In this document: one piece after another, positions 23,620 through 33,086 of the stretch
Numbering within the stretch: the first letter of the stretch is position 1
Layout of the letters: each line of letters starts with the position of its first letter
Assembly: GCA_947630325.1 (NCBI GenBank)
Contig: CANRHB010000008.1
Coordinates: 1-64,000 of the forward strand
Source: an uncultured Clostridia bacterium
GTDB lineage: Bacteria; Bacillota; Clostridia; Christensenellales; Borkfalkiaceae
Length of the DNA: 64,000 nucleotides
Reading direction: 5' to 3'
The notes under the pieces: model-generated
Told to the model about the DNA's origin: nothing
Seen by the model: only the letters and a program-made list of their open reading frames with translations
Databases searched by the model: none
Made by a program: the position numbers and the translations under genes

Positions 23620-24839
23620 TACAGTTCCACCCCATTTTGCTTTAAGAGTTCGCGCGCGCTGTCCACGCTGTCCACCCCCGTCTTGTTCTTGACGGGCGCA
23701 AATTCGTGTTCGCGCACCACTTCATAGGGGAGACAACTCCCCATGAGTTTGATCATATCGAGAATGAGGGTCTCGAACTTATATCCGTTGACCTCCTCGG
23801 GGCGGACAAGTTCTCCCGCTTCATTCAAGTGCGGCACCTTCTTTTTGACGACGTGCACGGGAATGCGCTTTCCCGCGATCTCTTCGAGTTTCTTCGCCTC
23901 GAAGAGATAGTTGAGAATGACCCCGTGGCGATATAAAAGCCTCCCCTCTTTGTCCCGCGCCATTGCCATGTCCTCGGAGAGTTCATAGTATTCGACGACG
24001 GCGGGGAGCCCGTTTTCGAGGCAAAGCACCCCCACCTTCTCGTGCGGTTCCGCCTTGGAGACGACCTTCGCCCCGCTCTTCTTTCCGCTTAAAATGGTCG
24101 CGCCGACAAAGGCGGGGTCGGCGATGCGTTGCAGGACGTTGTCCACCGCGAACACGTTGATCCACTCCACCGCGGGGAATTCCTTCATTATCCCCGTGCG
24201 CGCGAGGGAGGAGTACCACCCCCCGTTGCCGTTGGGAGAGAGCGCCAGCCTGCCCTTCTCTTCGAGGAAGAGTTTGCCCTCAAAGTCCACGGCGGGCGCC
24301 ATATCCTGCGTAAAGAAGCGCACGAATTCGCGCGGATAGCCGAAAAAGCCGTGCTCCTCCAAAAAATCCTTGGTCTCGGCGTCGTTTTTGTCGCTCGTCA
24401 TGATGAAAAGCGGCACAAACGCCCCCGCATGGCTTGTCACTTCCAAGAGGTTTTTGATGAGGCATTCGAAGATATATAGGGGGTGGGTAAGCCCGATGTT
24501 GTATGCTCCCTTGGGCGCGTCCGAGCCGAGCCGCGTCCCCTGCCCGCCTGCAAGCAGTACCGCCGCGACCTTGCCCTCCTTGATCGCCTCTTCCCCTACT
24601 TTACGGAAAATCTCGCGGTCGCGCGCGATCTCCGAAAGGGAAATCCCCTCAATAGGCTCGATCTTCCCCTTTCCGCTCAGATCCTCTGGGTGTTCCCAAA
24701 GCCCGAGCTGTTCCCAATCGACCGCTTCGGCCTGTGCGGCGAGAGAATGTTTCTCCTCCTCGCCAAGTTCTCCCCAGAAGCGGAGAACGTGTTCCTGTCC
24801 GTGTTTGCGCAAGGTGCGCGCCAATTCCTCATATGTCAT
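23619..24839 (-). CDS. UDP-sugar pyrophosphorylase (UDPGP/UAP family)
   Basis: 406 residues. Members make UDP-GlcNAc, UDP-GalNAc or UDP-hexose from UTP and the sugar 1-phosphate. The nucleotide-binding motif LLAGGQGTRLGSDAPKG is at about residues 95-111, followed by FIMTSDKND, SPNGNGGWYSSL and FAVDNVLQR, the eukaryote-type UAP pattern rather than bacterial GalU or GlmU. Start at 24839 overlaps the GH36 stop by 11 bp, so translation is coupled. Linked to an alpha-galactosidase, it could charge galactose 1-phosphate in a UTP-dependent Leloir-like step; that is inference, since no galactokinase is here. Confidence 0.86.
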   Translation of the reverse strand: MTYEELARTLRKHGQEHVLRFWGELGEEEKHSLAAQAEAVDWEQLGLWEHPEDLSGKGKIEPIEGISLSEIARDREIFRKVGEEAIKEGKVAAVLLAGGQGTRLGSDAPKGAYNIGLTHPLYIFECLIKNLLEVTSHAGAFVPLFIMTSDKNDAETKDFLEEHGFFGYPREFVRFFTQDMAPAVDFEGKLFLEEKGRLALSPNGNGGWYSSLARTGIMKEFPAVEWINVFAVDNVLQRIADPAFVGATILSGKKSGAKVVSKAEPHEKVGVLCLENGLPAVVEYYELSEDMAMARDKEGRLLYRHGVILNYLFEAKKLEEIAGKRIPVHVVKKKVPHLNEAGELVRPEEVNGYKFETLILDMIKLMGSCLPYEVVREHEFAPVKNKTGVDSVDSARELLKQNGVEL

Positions 24840-26889
24840 GTCTCTTCTCCAAGAGAAACGCCCCCGCCGTGTACGGCTTCCCCGCAATGCGGAGGGTCTC
24901 GTTTCGTATCGTATAAGAAAGATCGGTATAGACGTCGGAAAGCCCGTATTCGCCGAGCGGGAGTTTCACCGCCCCCTCGCATTCGAGGAAATGCACGATG
25001 AGAAGCCGCTTTTCGCCGAAGTCCTTGATGTAGACCTGCCTGCCCGTGGGCGCGCGGTAATATTCGACGGTGCTGTCCAACACACGCACGTCGCCATAGC
25101 GCACCACGTCCTTGATTTTTTCGTAAAATTTCAACCCCTCGCCGATGAGGGCGATCTTTTCGGGCGGAACTTTGTGGATGTCCCCCGAGAGGCAAATTCT
25201 TCCCATCATCGCGGCGCAGAGGGAGTAGACGGTGCGGGAATCGCTCTCCCCCTCCCGAATGACCGCCCAGATCTGCGACTGCCGCGCGGGAACGGTAAGC
25301 GAGACATTCGCCGCCACGAGGGGAATTTCGGCGCACTCGTGCGCGTCCGAAAAGGAGCACATCGAAACTTTGCTCATGCGGAGCGGCTCGATGCGGCTCC
25401 CGCCCGAGGCGCAGTTTTCGATGATGAGATCGGGCACGGCCTCTTTGAGCCTGTCGAGATAGTTGATGCTCTCCTCGGCGACCAGCCTTCCCCCCTCGCC
25501 GAGGGACTCTGCGCCGTCACAGCCGAGCCCAAAGGTGTCGTTGTAGTCGATCTTGATGTATCCGAACCCGTTTTCGCGCAAGAAGTCGAGCATCTTTGCG
25601 CGGAGATAGCTCTGCACCTCGGGAAGGCGCAAATCGAGGAACCGCCTGTTTTTGGAGGTGATGACCTTTCCGTCCTTTTTGAGGAGGGCCGCTTCGCAGG
25701 AAAAGCTCTCGCTGTCCCGCCCGACGTTTTCGAACTCGAACCAGACGCCCGCGCGCTTTCCCGCGGCGCCTATCTTTTCCACGACCTTTTTGATACCGTC
25801 GGGGAAGAGTTTTTTGCTCTCGTTCCAATCGCCGATGGCGTTGCCCCACGCCTTGTTGTCGGGCTTGTACCAGCCGCAGTCGATGACGAATTCCTCAATG
25901 GGCAAATCTTTTATGGCTTTGAGAATGCGGGTGATGTTGCGCTCGGAGGGGTTTCCCCACGTCGTGCAGTACTCGTTGAACAAAACGGGCATTCCCTCTT
26001 CCCGTTTGGGAACCGAAAGTCGGCTGTCCGCCTCGTGCACGAGGGCATTGCAGACGCCGAGTAGCGTCTTTCCCACCGTGAAGCGCGCCGCATGGGTCGT
26101 AAAACTCCCGCCCGCGGGGATATTCTTGCGCCAATGGGCGAACTCGAAGTCGCCGAGGCCCCCCGAGAGCGCGCACGTTTCCTTTTCCTGATACACTTCG
26201 AGCTGCCACGAGAAGGGAGCCTCGATCTGCACCCCCCAGCACACTCCCCTCTCGCCATCCTCGATGGCCGCAAAGGGGAAATAGCCGCGGTTGGGCATGG
26301 AACCGACCTGCCCCCACTTCTCGACTTTCACGCCATAGCGCGCCCAACTCATATCCAGCCCGAGGCGGGAAAAGGGCTCGCTTTTGAGGCGGCATTCCCG
26401 CGACCATGCGCTCGTCATGCGGTGGAGGGTAAGCCCCGCCGTATTCCCGCCGCCGCCCGCGATCCCGCTCAGAGAAAAACTCGAAAGATGCTCGAGAAGT
26501 TTGGGACCGTGGGTGTGGTTTTCATAGCGGACGCTCGTCGTGAACACCCCCGTCGCGCGGTCATAGCTTAAACGGTGGACATAGTCGTTTCCCTCGCCAT
26601 CCGTAAGGTAGGTGTTGAGGGCGCCGCCCATAAATTGGGTCTGCCGCACGATTTTGAGGAGGGTCGAGCGGCTGTTGCGCATGGTAACGCCCCGCGTGTA
26701 GTCCACGAGGCTCTCGTCTCCCGAAAAGGCGACCTGCACCAAGCTGTCCAAATGCAGGTCCTTGGGGTCTACCTCCGCGCTTGCGGGATAGACGGCAAAG
26801 CCCACCGTCGTCTGCTTGGGGTGCCCCTCCACGGGAGTTTCGGCAAAGTAAACGGCGGTATCACCGTAATCGTACCGTTTGAAAAACAT
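24829..26889 (-). CDS. Alpha-galactosidase, family GH36
   Basis: 686 residues, start after AAAGGA. It removes alpha-galactosyl groups from raffinose-type or galactomannan oligomers. N-terminal beta-sandwich to about 290, then the barrel: EEFVIDCGWYKPDNKAWG, GVWFEFENVG, IKIDYND with the nucleophile Asp (about residue 448), ENCASGGSRIE, and SFSDAHE with the acid/base Asp (about 513). The C-terminal beta domain closes at LLEKRHDI. No signal peptide, so cytoplasmic. GH36 is favoured over GH27 and GH31 by these motifs and the size. Confidence 0.92.
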   Translation of the reverse strand: MFFKRYDYGDTAVYFAETPVEGHPKQTTVGFAVYPASAEVDPKDLHLDSLVQVAFSGDESLVDYTRGVTMRNSRSTLLKIVRQTQFMGGALNTYLTDGEGNDYVHRLSYDRATGVFTTSVRYENHTHGPKLLEHLSSFSLSGIAGGGGNTAGLTLHRMTSAWSRECRLKSEPFSRLGLDMSWARYGVKVEKWGQVGSMPNRGYFPFAAIEDGERGVCWGVQIEAPFSWQLEVYQEKETCALSGGLGDFEFAHWRKNIPAGGSFTTHAARFTVGKTLLGVCNALVHEADSRLSVPKREEGMPVLFNEYCTTWGNPSERNITRILKAIKDLPIEEFVIDCGWYKPDNKAWGNAIGDWNESKKLFPDGIKKVVEKIGAAGKRAGVWFEFENVGRDSESFSCEAALLKKDGKVITSKNRRFLDLRLPEVQSYLRAKMLDFLRENGFGYIKIDYNDTFGLGCDGAESLGEGGRLVAEESINYLDRLKEAVPDLIIENCASGGSRIEPLRMSKVSMCSFSDAHECAEIPLVAANVSLTVPARQSQIWAVIREGESDSRTVYSLCAAMMGRICLSGDIHKVPPEKIALIGEGLKFYEKIKDVVRYGDVRVLDSTVEYYRAPTGRQVYIKDFGEKRLLIVHFLECEGAVKLPLGEYGLSDVYTDLSYTIRNETLRIAGKPYTAGAFLLEKRHDI

Positions 26890-26890
26890 T

Positions 26891-27238
26891 TTAATCCTTT
26901 GTTGCGAGGCGCTCGATGGTGATGGTCGCCGCCGCAAATTTGTCGCAAAAGTCGGAGAGGGTAATATCTCTTCTGCCGATCACATCGAGGATCTTTCGGA
27001 ACTCTTCGTTGACCGCGACGGAGCGTTGGTCCAAAAAGTTGCGGTTAAGGCTCACTTCCTGCCCATGCAGGAGGGCGTCGGCATAATCGTACACCTCTTG
27101 ATAGCTATAGTTGAAATCGAATTTTGTGTTTCCCGCGGCGTCCAGCCGATAATATTTAGCGGGAACGGGGCAAGCGAGAAAGTCCCGCAAAGCCGTTTTG
27201 TCCCGCTCGGAGAGGGAAACGACCTTTTTATACGCCAT
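26891..27238 (-). CDS. Small protein of unknown function between araA and GH36
   Basis: 115 residues; a 1-bp gap to the GH36 start. AGGAGG precedes the ATG. The middle (KFDFNYSYQEVYDYADALL) and the Arg/Asp-rich C-terminus suggest an alpha-helical protein. ALRDFLACPVPAKYYRLDA includes a lone Cys. Not recognised. Conserved placement in a sugar operon could mean a small regulator or enzyme partner, but nothing proves it. Confidence 0.6.
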   Translation of the reverse strand: MAYKKVVSLSERDKTALRDFLACPVPAKYYRLDAAGNTKFDFNYSYQEVYDYADALLHGQEVSLNRNFLDQRSVAVNEEFRKILDVIGRRDITLSDFCDKFAAATITIERLATKD

Positions 27239-27252
27239 ATTTTCCTCCTATC

Positions 27253-27280
27253 AAAAGGGGCGGCAAGAAACGCCGCCCCC
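27253..27280 (-). terminator. Weak terminator or processing hairpin after araA
   Basis: GGGGCGGC and GCCGCCCC with a 7-base loop, followed by only four T on the minus strand. It may lower transcription of the genes after araA. Confidence 0.6.
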
Positions 27281-27291
27281 GCCGTACCATG

Positions 27292-28752
27292 TTAAAGTTT
27301 GGACTTCCAGACTTGGTCCGCCCACATGAGCTGTTTCTTGAATTCGTTGATCTCGGTGTGCTCGTCGATGACGACGACTTCCACGCCCCACATGTTGCCG
27401 AGGTCCACCATATCCTGCACGGAGAGTTTGGAGGAGACGACGGTATGGTGCGCGCCGCCCGCATAGATCCACGCCGCGACCCCTTCCTTGAAGTTGGGCT
27501 TATACTTCCACATCAAACCGCCGACGGGAAGGTTGGGCATCTTGTGCGGATATTTTACGAGTTCGATCTTCTGCACGATGAGGCGAAGTCTGTCCCCCAT
27601 GTCGATCATGGAGACAGCCACCGCTTCGGGAGCCGAAATTCCCTCGAACACGAGGCGGGCGGGATCGCTCTTGCCGCCGATGCCGAGCGGGTGCACCTGG
27701 ATCTCGGGCTTGGTCGCCGCAAACTGCGGGGAGACTTCGAGCATGTGCGCGCCGAGGCAGAGCCCGTCTTTGAGGTCATAGGTGTAGTCCTCCATGAGGC
27801 CGGTCCCCTCTTGCCCCGCCATGTACTGCATGACGGCCCCGAGCGCCGCGATCTTCCAATCGCCTTCGGCGCCAAAGCCATAGCCCTTGCTCTGCAGATC
27901 CTGGATGGCAAGCCCGGGGAGCTGGTTCATGCCGTGAAGGGAGCCGAAGTGGTCGACAATGCCGATATAGCCGCCGTTTTCCTTGCAGAACTTGTCGATG
28001 GCGATCTCATACTTCGCCTGTTCGCGCACGACGTCGATACGGTCGGTGCCCATGGTGTACTTCTTGGCGTACTCTGCCATGAGTTCGTCCACTTCCTTCT
28101 CGGTCACTTCGTTGATGACGTCCACAAGGTCGCCCACGGGATAGTAGTCCACTTCCCAGCCGAGCCCGATGTGCGCCTCCACCTTGTCGCCCTCGGTGAC
28201 GGCAACGTTTCTCATGTTGTCGGAGAAGCGGCAAACTTTGACGTTCTTGGAGAAAGCGAGCCCCGCCGCCGCTTTGCACCATGCGGCGAGTTCCTTGAGC
28301 GCCTCTTTGTCCTTATAGTAGCCGACGATGACCTTGTTGTCAAGTCTCATGCGGGAGACGATGTAGCCGAACTCTCTGTCGCCGTGCGCCGCCTGGTTCT
28401 CGTTCATGAAGTCCATGTCGATGGTGTCGTAAGGAAGGCGTTCGTTGTACTGCGTTGCGAAGTGGCACATGGGCTTTGTAAGCAGTTTGAGCCCCTTGAT
28501 CCACATTTTTGCGGGCGAGAAGGTGTGGCACCAGGTGATGATACCCACGCAGTCGTCGTCCTCGTTGACCTTGCGGACCGCCGCGACGATCTCTTCGGAG
28601 CTCTTGCAGGTGGTGAGATATTTCACCGTGACGGGCATGAACTCATTGACATAGTTTGCCATTTCTTCGGAGTGCTGTGCAACATGCGCGAGCACGTCGT
28701 CGCCGTAAAGCGTCTGCGAACCTGTCAGCCAATAAACAACTTTTTCTTTCAT
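27292..28752 (-). CDS. araA: L-arabinose isomerase
   Basis: 486 residues. It converts L-arabinose to L-ribulose. KVVYWLTGSQTLYGDD at the N-terminus, WCHTFSPAKMWIKGL, GYGFGAEGDWKIAALG and YAGGAHHTV are the family's conserved blocks; the metal-site Glu and His residues lie in GAEGDWK, LEVSPQ and YAGGAHH. Length is normal. GGGGGT precedes the start. It is separated from araD by 722 bp of repeats, so the ara operon is split and araA may need its own promoter; none is obvious. Confidence 0.97.
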   Translation of the reverse strand: MKEKVVYWLTGSQTLYGDDVLAHVAQHSEEMANYVNEFMPVTVKYLTTCKSSEEIVAAVRKVNEDDDCVGIITWCHTFSPAKMWIKGLKLLTKPMCHFATQYNERLPYDTIDMDFMNENQAAHGDREFGYIVSRMRLDNKVIVGYYKDKEALKELAAWCKAAAGLAFSKNVKVCRFSDNMRNVAVTEGDKVEAHIGLGWEVDYYPVGDLVDVINEVTEKEVDELMAEYAKKYTMGTDRIDVVREQAKYEIAIDKFCKENGGYIGIVDHFGSLHGMNQLPGLAIQDLQSKGYGFGAEGDWKIAALGAVMQYMAGQEGTGLMEDYTYDLKDGLCLGAHMLEVSPQFAATKPEIQVHPLGIGGKSDPARLVFEGISAPEAVAVSMIDMGDRLRLIVQKIELVKYPHKMPNLPVGGLMWKYKPNFKEGVAAWIYAGGAHHTVVSSKLSVQDMVDLGNMWGVEVVVIDEHTEINEFKKQLMWADQVWKSKL

Positions 28753-29474
28753 ATGATAAATACCCCCAATAATTTTAGATTTTTTGGTTTTTTGATTTTA
28801 TTTTTTCGCGTCATGCTACCCCGCCCGCACGTTCGGGTTGGTTTTAAGCGTCATGCTGAGCCGTAATATATTTACGCAGTCCCGTTAGCAAGTCCGCGAA
28901 GGCATCTTGTTGCGTTCAGGTTGGTTTATAGCGTCATGCTGAGCCGTAATTTACTTACGCAGTCCGCAATAGCAAGTCCGCGAAGGCATCTTGTTGCGTT
29001 CGGGCTCGTTCTACCGTACTTGGACGTAGCAAGATTCCCTCGGGAACTCACCATGTCGAACTTCGTTATTTCCTTTTCGGCTCGGAATGACGCGTTTGCA
29101 CGCGGGTGTTTGCCCACCCCCTTAGTCCCCCTCCTAAGGAGGGGGTTCCGTTGACGCGGGGTTCACTCCCCTCCGTGGAGGCTCCTCCTTCTCTTACCCC
29201 CTCCGTGGGAGGGGGGTAGGGGGGTGGGGCGTTTCCAAAATCACTGCGCGGAGCAGGGTCCCCCTGCGGCAGCGCCCCCAATTTGCCGCACTCTTACGGC
29301 TTATTGTGAAAGCCGAGCGGCTGAGAGAGCAATTCGGTTGATGCACAAAAAAGGTTTCCTCGCACAATTATTTTCGACGAGCCCACCCCCACCCGTCACC
29401 TGCGGTGCCACCCTCCCCCTCGCAAGCGAAGGGTAGGGCTTAACGGGCGAGGAAGAAAAGAATTGTGCGAAACC
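28753..29474. repeat. Repeat block that splits araD from araA
   Basis: No gene. After a TTTTTTGG-rich stretch come two tandem units TCATGCTGAGCCG...TTACGCAGTC...GCGAAGGCATCTTG (28853 and 28936), a CGTACTTGGACGTAGCAAGA unit (29018-29037), a CCCCCTCC mirror unit (29105-29225), an imperfect GCCGCACTCTTACGGC element (about 29235-29350) and a small inverted-repeat element up to the araD stop. Confidence 0.78.
29360..29470. repeat. MITE-like element with TCGCACAATT ends, copy 1
   Basis: 111 bp bounded by TCGCACAATT (29360-29369) and its inverse AATTGTGCGA (29461-29470). No coding capacity. It stops 4 bp before the araD stop codon. A second copy lies at 49357-49470. Confidence 0.65.
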
Positions 29475-30173
29475 CTATTTCTTCTGTCCGTAATAGGCGT
29501 TCTTGCCGTGCTTGCGGAGATAGTGTTTATCCATCATAAAGCGGTCGGCGCGGGTGACGGTGGGATTGATCTGTTCGGTAAGGAACGCCATTTTTGCGAC
29601 CTCTTCGATGACCGTTGCGTTATACACCGAGCCGTCGGCGTCCTTGCCGAAGGCGAACACCCCGTGGCTCTTGATGAGCACGCCGGGCACTTCGATGGGA
29701 TCGAGGCGGTCCTCCTTGAACTTCTCAATGATCGCAAGCCCCGTGTTCTTCTCGTATTCCCCTTCGATCTCCTCTTTGGTAAGGGAGCGCGCGCAGGGAA
29801 TGTCGCCGTAAAAATAGTCCGCGTGGGTCGTTCCATAGAAGGGAATGCTCCTGCCCGCCTGCGCCCACGCCGTTGCAAAGGTGGAATGGGTATGCGTCAC
29901 GCCGCCGATGTTCGGAAACGCCTTGTAAAATTCGATGTGGGTGGGCGTATCGGAGGAGGGACGAAGTTTCCCCTCCACCACTTTGCCGTTGAGGTCCACG
30001 ACGACCATGTCCTCCGCCGTCATTTCGTCATAGCTTACGCCCGACGGCTTGATGACGATAAGTCCGCTTTTCTTGTCGATCTCGGACACGTTCCCCCACG
30101 TAAAGAGCACCAGCTTGTGCTTTACGAGGTCGAGATTTGCCTTTAATACCTTTTGTTTCAATTCTTCCAGCAT
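29475..30173 (-). CDS. araD: L-ribulose-5-phosphate 4-epimerase
   Basis: 232 residues. It converts L-ribulose 5-phosphate to D-xylulose 5-phosphate. [27 protein letters not shown] and [16 protein letters not shown] with the zinc-binding His pair, plus ALIIKSHGVF-like [11 protein letters not shown], all match Ara[19 protein letters not shown] C-terminus ([12 protein letters not shown]) is typical. Directly after araB (11 bp). Confidence 0.97.
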   Translation of the reverse strand: MLEELKQKVLKANLDLVKHKLVLFTWGNVSEIDKKSGLIVIKPSGVSYDEMTAEDMVVVDLNGKVVEGKLRPSSDTPTHIEFYKAFPNIGGVTHTHSTFATAWAQAGRSIPFYGTTHADYFYGDIPCARSLTKEEIEGEYEKNTGLAIIEKFKEDRLDPIEVPGVLIKSHGVFAFGKDADGSVYNATVIEEVAKMAFLTEQINPTVTRADRFMMDKHYLRKHGKNAYYGQKK

Positions 30174-30184
30174 GATTTCACTCC

Positions 30185-31783
30185 TTATTTCAAACTATGG
30201 ACGGCCTCTCTTACAATGGGAAGCCCCGCGACATAGCGGTCCGCAAACTCCTCAAACCCCGCCATATCCGCGGGATCGGGCGCGATCGTGATCCCCTCCT
30301 GCCCCGCGAACACGCGGTTTTCGAGGTAATCTTCGAGCGATTCGCCCTTGCGCTTTGTCAGCATGTAGTTGGCGAGCACCGCCATGCCCCATGCGCCGCC
30401 CTCGCCCGCCGTTTTCATCACGGTGACGGGCGCGCCGATCGCTGCGGCGAGGAAGCTCTGCCCCACCCGCTCCGTCTTGAAGATGCCGCCGTGCCCCGTA
30501 ATGCGGTCGAGCCCGACGCCCTCCTCCTTGAGCATGATGTCGCACCCCACTTTGAGCGCGCCGAATGCCGAATAGAGATGACAGCGCATGAAGTTGGCAA
30601 GATCGAACTTGCTGTCCGCCTTGCGCACAAAGAGCGGCCTGCCGTGATCGACGTTGGTGACATGCTCGTTGGAGATGTAGTTATAGGAGAGCAGTCCGCC
30701 GCAGTCCTTGTCCCCCTCGAGCGCCTTGAAATAGAGGGTATCATAGAGTTTCCAGCGGGGAATGTCCACGCCGAGCATTGCCGCGAATTCGCCGAACATA
30801 TTCACCCAGCCGTTGAGGTCGGAGGTGCAGTTGTTGCAGTGCACCATGCCGACGAGGTCGCCGACGGGGGTGGTGACAAGGTCGATTTCGGGATAGGCCT
30901 TGGAGAGTTCCTTTTCGAGCACGATCATCGCAAACACGGAAGTGCCCGCCGAGACGTTGCCCGTGCGCTTCTTCACCGAATTGGTGGCGACCATGCCCGT
31001 GCCTGCATCGCCCTCGGGCGGGCAGAGCGGAATGCCGTGCTTCAAATTGCCCGTGGGGTCGAGGAAGCGCGCCCCCTCTTCGGTGAGCCGCCCCGCCTCT
31101 TCGCCCGCAAGCAGAATCTCGGGCAGAATGTCCTCCACTTTGAAGGGAAGGTTCCTGTCCTTCACAAGGTCGTTGAACTGTTTGAGCATGACGGGGTTAT
31201 ACTGCTTGGTGACGGGGTCCACGGGGAACATGCCCGACGCCTCGCCGATGCCGATCACCTTTCTGCCCGTCAGTTTCCAATGGATGTAGCCCTCGAGCGT
31301 CGTCTGGAATTTGATCTTCGGAACGTGTTCCTCTTTGTCAAGGATCGCCTGGTAGAGGTGGGCGATCGACCAGCGCGCGGGGATGTGGTAGCCGAAGAGT
31401 TCGGTGAGGCGGTCTCCCGCATATGCCGCCGTGTTGTTCCGCCACGTGCGGAAGGGAACGAGCAGTTCGTCGTTCTCGTCGAACACCATATAGCCGTGCA
31501 TCATCGCCGAAAAACCGATCGCGCCGATGACGGTAAGCGTTTCATCGTACTTTTCCTTGACGTCCCTTGCCATGTTGGCGTAGGCGTCCTGCACGCCGAT
31601 GCGGATATCCTCGAGAGAATACGACCAGATGTTGCCGATGTGGCGGTTCTCCCATTCGTGACTGCCCGTTGCGATGACGTTGTTTTCCTCATCGACGAGC
31701 ACCGCTTTGATGCGCGTGGAGCCGAACTCGATCCCGAGGGCGGTCTTGCCGCACGCAACGGCGTGTTTTGCATGATTGTCCAT
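30185..31783 (-). CDS. araB: FGGY-family ribulokinase
   Basis: 532 residues. It phosphorylates L-ribulose. [18 protein letters not shown] is the N-terminal phosphate-binding segment; [29 protein letters not shown] and [13 protein letters not shown] follow. Sequence features such as the long [16 protein letters not shown] insert suit FGGY kinases other than glycerol kinase; ribulokinase is chosen because araD and araA follow. First gene of the cluster, with a strong promoter. No araC/araR regulator or transporter is in the window. Confidence 0.93.
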   Translation of the reverse strand: MDNHAKHAVACGKTALGIEFGSTRIKAVLVDEENNVIATGSHEWENRHIGNIWSYSLEDIRIGVQDAYANMARDVKEKYDETLTVIGAIGFSAMMHGYMVFDENDELLVPFRTWRNNTAAYAGDRLTELFGYHIPARWSIAHLYQAILDKEEHVPKIKFQTTLEGYIHWKLTGRKVIGIGEASGMFPVDPVTKQYNPVMLKQFNDLVKDRNLPFKVEDILPEILLAGEEAGRLTEEGARFLDPTGNLKHGIPLCPPEGDAGTGMVATNSVKKRTGNVSAGTSVFAMIVLEKELSKAYPEIDLVTTPVGDLVGMVHCNNCTSDLNGWVNMFGEFAAMLGVDIPRWKLYDTLYFKALEGDKDCGGLLSYNYISNEHVTNVDHGRPLFVRKADSKFDLANFMRCHLYSAFGALKVGCDIMLKEEGVGLDRITGHGGIFKTERVGQSFLAAAIGAPVTVMKTAGEGGAWGMAVLANYMLTKRKGESLEDYLENRVFAGQEGITIAPDPADMAGFEEFADRYVAGLPIVREAVHSLK

Positions 31784-31804
31784 TTTGATTTCCCCCTTTT
31801 GGCA

Positions 31805-31853
31805 TGTACAGACTGTGCGATAACATTATAAGATATAATCGCAAAAATTTCAA
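31805..31853 (-). promoter_or_regulatory. Promoter of the arabinose operon
   Basis: Minus strand TTGAAA (31848-31853), 17 bases, TATAAT (31825-31830). A TGTACA palindrome (31805-31810) just downstream resembles the core of AraR sites but lacks the rest of the consensus. Confidence 0.75.
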
Positions 31854-32306
31854 GAGTGTAGCCGAAAATATTTCGGAAAAAATTTACGGGAAGGCCCCTC
31901 CATTGGAGGGGGACTAAGGGGGTGGGCATTCTCGCCTCCCCCCAACTTATTGGGGGGAGGATAGGGAAGGGGGCACCTTATTTCTCGGCGCCCCTTTTAG
32001 GGGAGCTGTCGCGCCTGCGCGACTGAGGGGTTCTCAGAAACCACCCTCGCTTTGCTCTGATACTTCCCCTAAAAGGGACAGCAAGGACTTGCCCACCTCT
32101 TGAGGGGTGGGTGTCACGCGCTCTGCGCGTGACGGAAGGGGTGTCTGCTCCAAATCACGTCATTCCGCCCCGCCCGCACGTTCTATTTGTCTAAGGGCGG
32201 CACGAGGAGCGCCAGCGACGAAGTAGCCGTAACGGAAAGAACGAAGTCTGACGCGGCAATTCCCCGAGGGAATCTTGCCATGTCGAGGCTTGTTCAAATC
32301 AATATT
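31854..32306. repeat. Intergenic repeat block upstream of araB
   Basis: No gene. A GGAGGGGGACTAAGGGGGTGG unit (31904-31924), a GGCGCCCC...GGGGAGCTGTCGCG unit with its partner GGGACAGCAAGG (about 32000-32086), and a hairpin cassette (32168-32224) inserted in a GTCATTCCG-AGCC host followed by CCCCGAGGGAATCTTG. Confidence 0.75.
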
Positions 32307-32598
32307 TTAATGATAAATATTCAAAATCTTTTTCTTTTTTCGCGTTGCATAGGCAAAAGCAATAGATGTCCCGCTCTTTGGCTGATAATCGAAAACACTT
32401 CTTTTCGCCTGTTTTCTTTTCGGAGGCAGATAGTCTTTGTTATAATAGAATACGCACACATCGCTATGTTTCGCTCCTGCTACCGAAGAGAAAGGTATCC
32501 GCGCCATTTTCAATAAGCGTCGGGATCATGTCGAGCAGTTCGGCTCTGACTTGCTTAGGGTTTGTTACCGTTCTATGCCCGATAAAACATACTGTCAT
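32307..32598 (-). pseudogene. Broken SLOG-fold (DUF1273/YpsA-like) gene
   Basis: The N-terminal piece, from ATG 32598 after GGAGAGGAGG, reads MTVCFIGHRTVTNP and VDTFLFG-like ADTFLFGSRSE, then stops. In another frame the C-terminal piece reads CVFYYNKDYLPPKRKQ, DYQPKSGTSIAFAYA and KILNIYH to the stop at 32307. Full-length relatives have about 170-190 residues with some 80 more between these parts, so an internal deletion with a frame change has destroyed the gene around 32464-32513. SLOG proteins bind nucleotide-type ligands. It keeps an intact promoter and operators. Confidence 0.82.
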
Positions 32599-32624
32599 AA
32601 TTTTTCGCCTCCTCTCCAAAAAAT

Positions 32625-32749
32625 CGTGGAACTCCGCGAAAATATTATAGTAAATTGTCATCAAGAAGTCAATTTCGTGGAACTCCACGAGAGAAAATTT
32701 CACTGATTTCATATAATAAAATCGTGGAATACCGATATGGCACTCCACG
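32625..32749. promoter_or_regulatory. Divergent control region with three CGTGGA/TCCACG operators
   Basis: Site 1 CGTGGAACTCCGCG (32625-32638), site 2 CGTGGAACTCCACG (32676-32689), and widely spaced half-sites CGTGGA (32723-32728) and TCCACG (32744-32749). The minus-strand promoter TTGACT (32667-32672), 17 bases, TATAAT (32644-32649) lies exactly between sites 1 and 2. A plus-strand TATAAT (32712-32717) serves the regulator gene, with the third site just after it. Confidence 0.85.
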
Positions 32750-32758
32750 ATAAAGTTT

Positions 32759-32998
32759 ATGAAAACCAGCGAAGCGATCTTAAAGCGTATAGAAGAAATA
32801 TGTGCCGAAAAAGGTAAAAATATCTGTAAGGCGTGTTTAAGCGGAGGAAAATCCCCTTCGGCTCTTTATGATTTGGTGAAGGGAAGGACGAAGTGCCCGA
32901 AAGTGACCACGGTCAAAAGTTTTTGCGAGGGAGCGGGTATCACTTTGTCCGAGTTCTTCGATCGGGAATACTTCAACGATTTAGAGGACGATGATTAA
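32759..32998 (+). CDS. Small XRE-type helix-turn-helix regulator
   Basis: 79 residues, essentially one Cro/CI-type DNA-binding domain: AILKRIEEICAEKG, the turn and recognition helix around GGKSPSALYDLVKGRTKCP, and VTTVKSFCEGAGITLSEFF. The acidic tail (NDLEDDD) may contact polymerase or a partner. It faces a broken SLOG gene across three palindromic operators, a common layout for an autoregulated XRE/SLOG pair. No good ribosome site is visible (AAAGTTT precedes the ATG). Confidence 0.88.
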   Translation: MKTSEAILKRIEEICAEKGKNICKACLSGGKSPSALYDLVKGRTKCPKVTTVKSFCEGAGITLSEFFDREYFNDLEDDD

Positions 32999-33002
32999 CA
33001 GT

Positions 33003-33039
33003 AAAAGCCCGATAGCCGCAAGGACTTCGGGCTTTGTTT
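33003..33039. terminator. Terminator after the XRE gene
   Basis: AAAGCCCGA and TTCGGGCTTT around about 13 bases, then TGTTTG. Confidence 0.75.
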
Positions 33040-33086
33040 GTAAAAGAGGGAAGGCTGTCCCCTCCCCTCTTTTTTGTGCTTTCGTT

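Noticed and set aside
24370-26064. A 564-residue open frame opposite the GH36 and pyrophosphorylase genes
   Set aside because: It lies antisense to two genes with clear catalytic motifs, has no ribosome site and a composition typical of GC-rich shadow frames.
31805-31810. AraR operator
   Set aside because: Only the TGTACA core is present; the flanks do not fit, and no araR gene is nearby.
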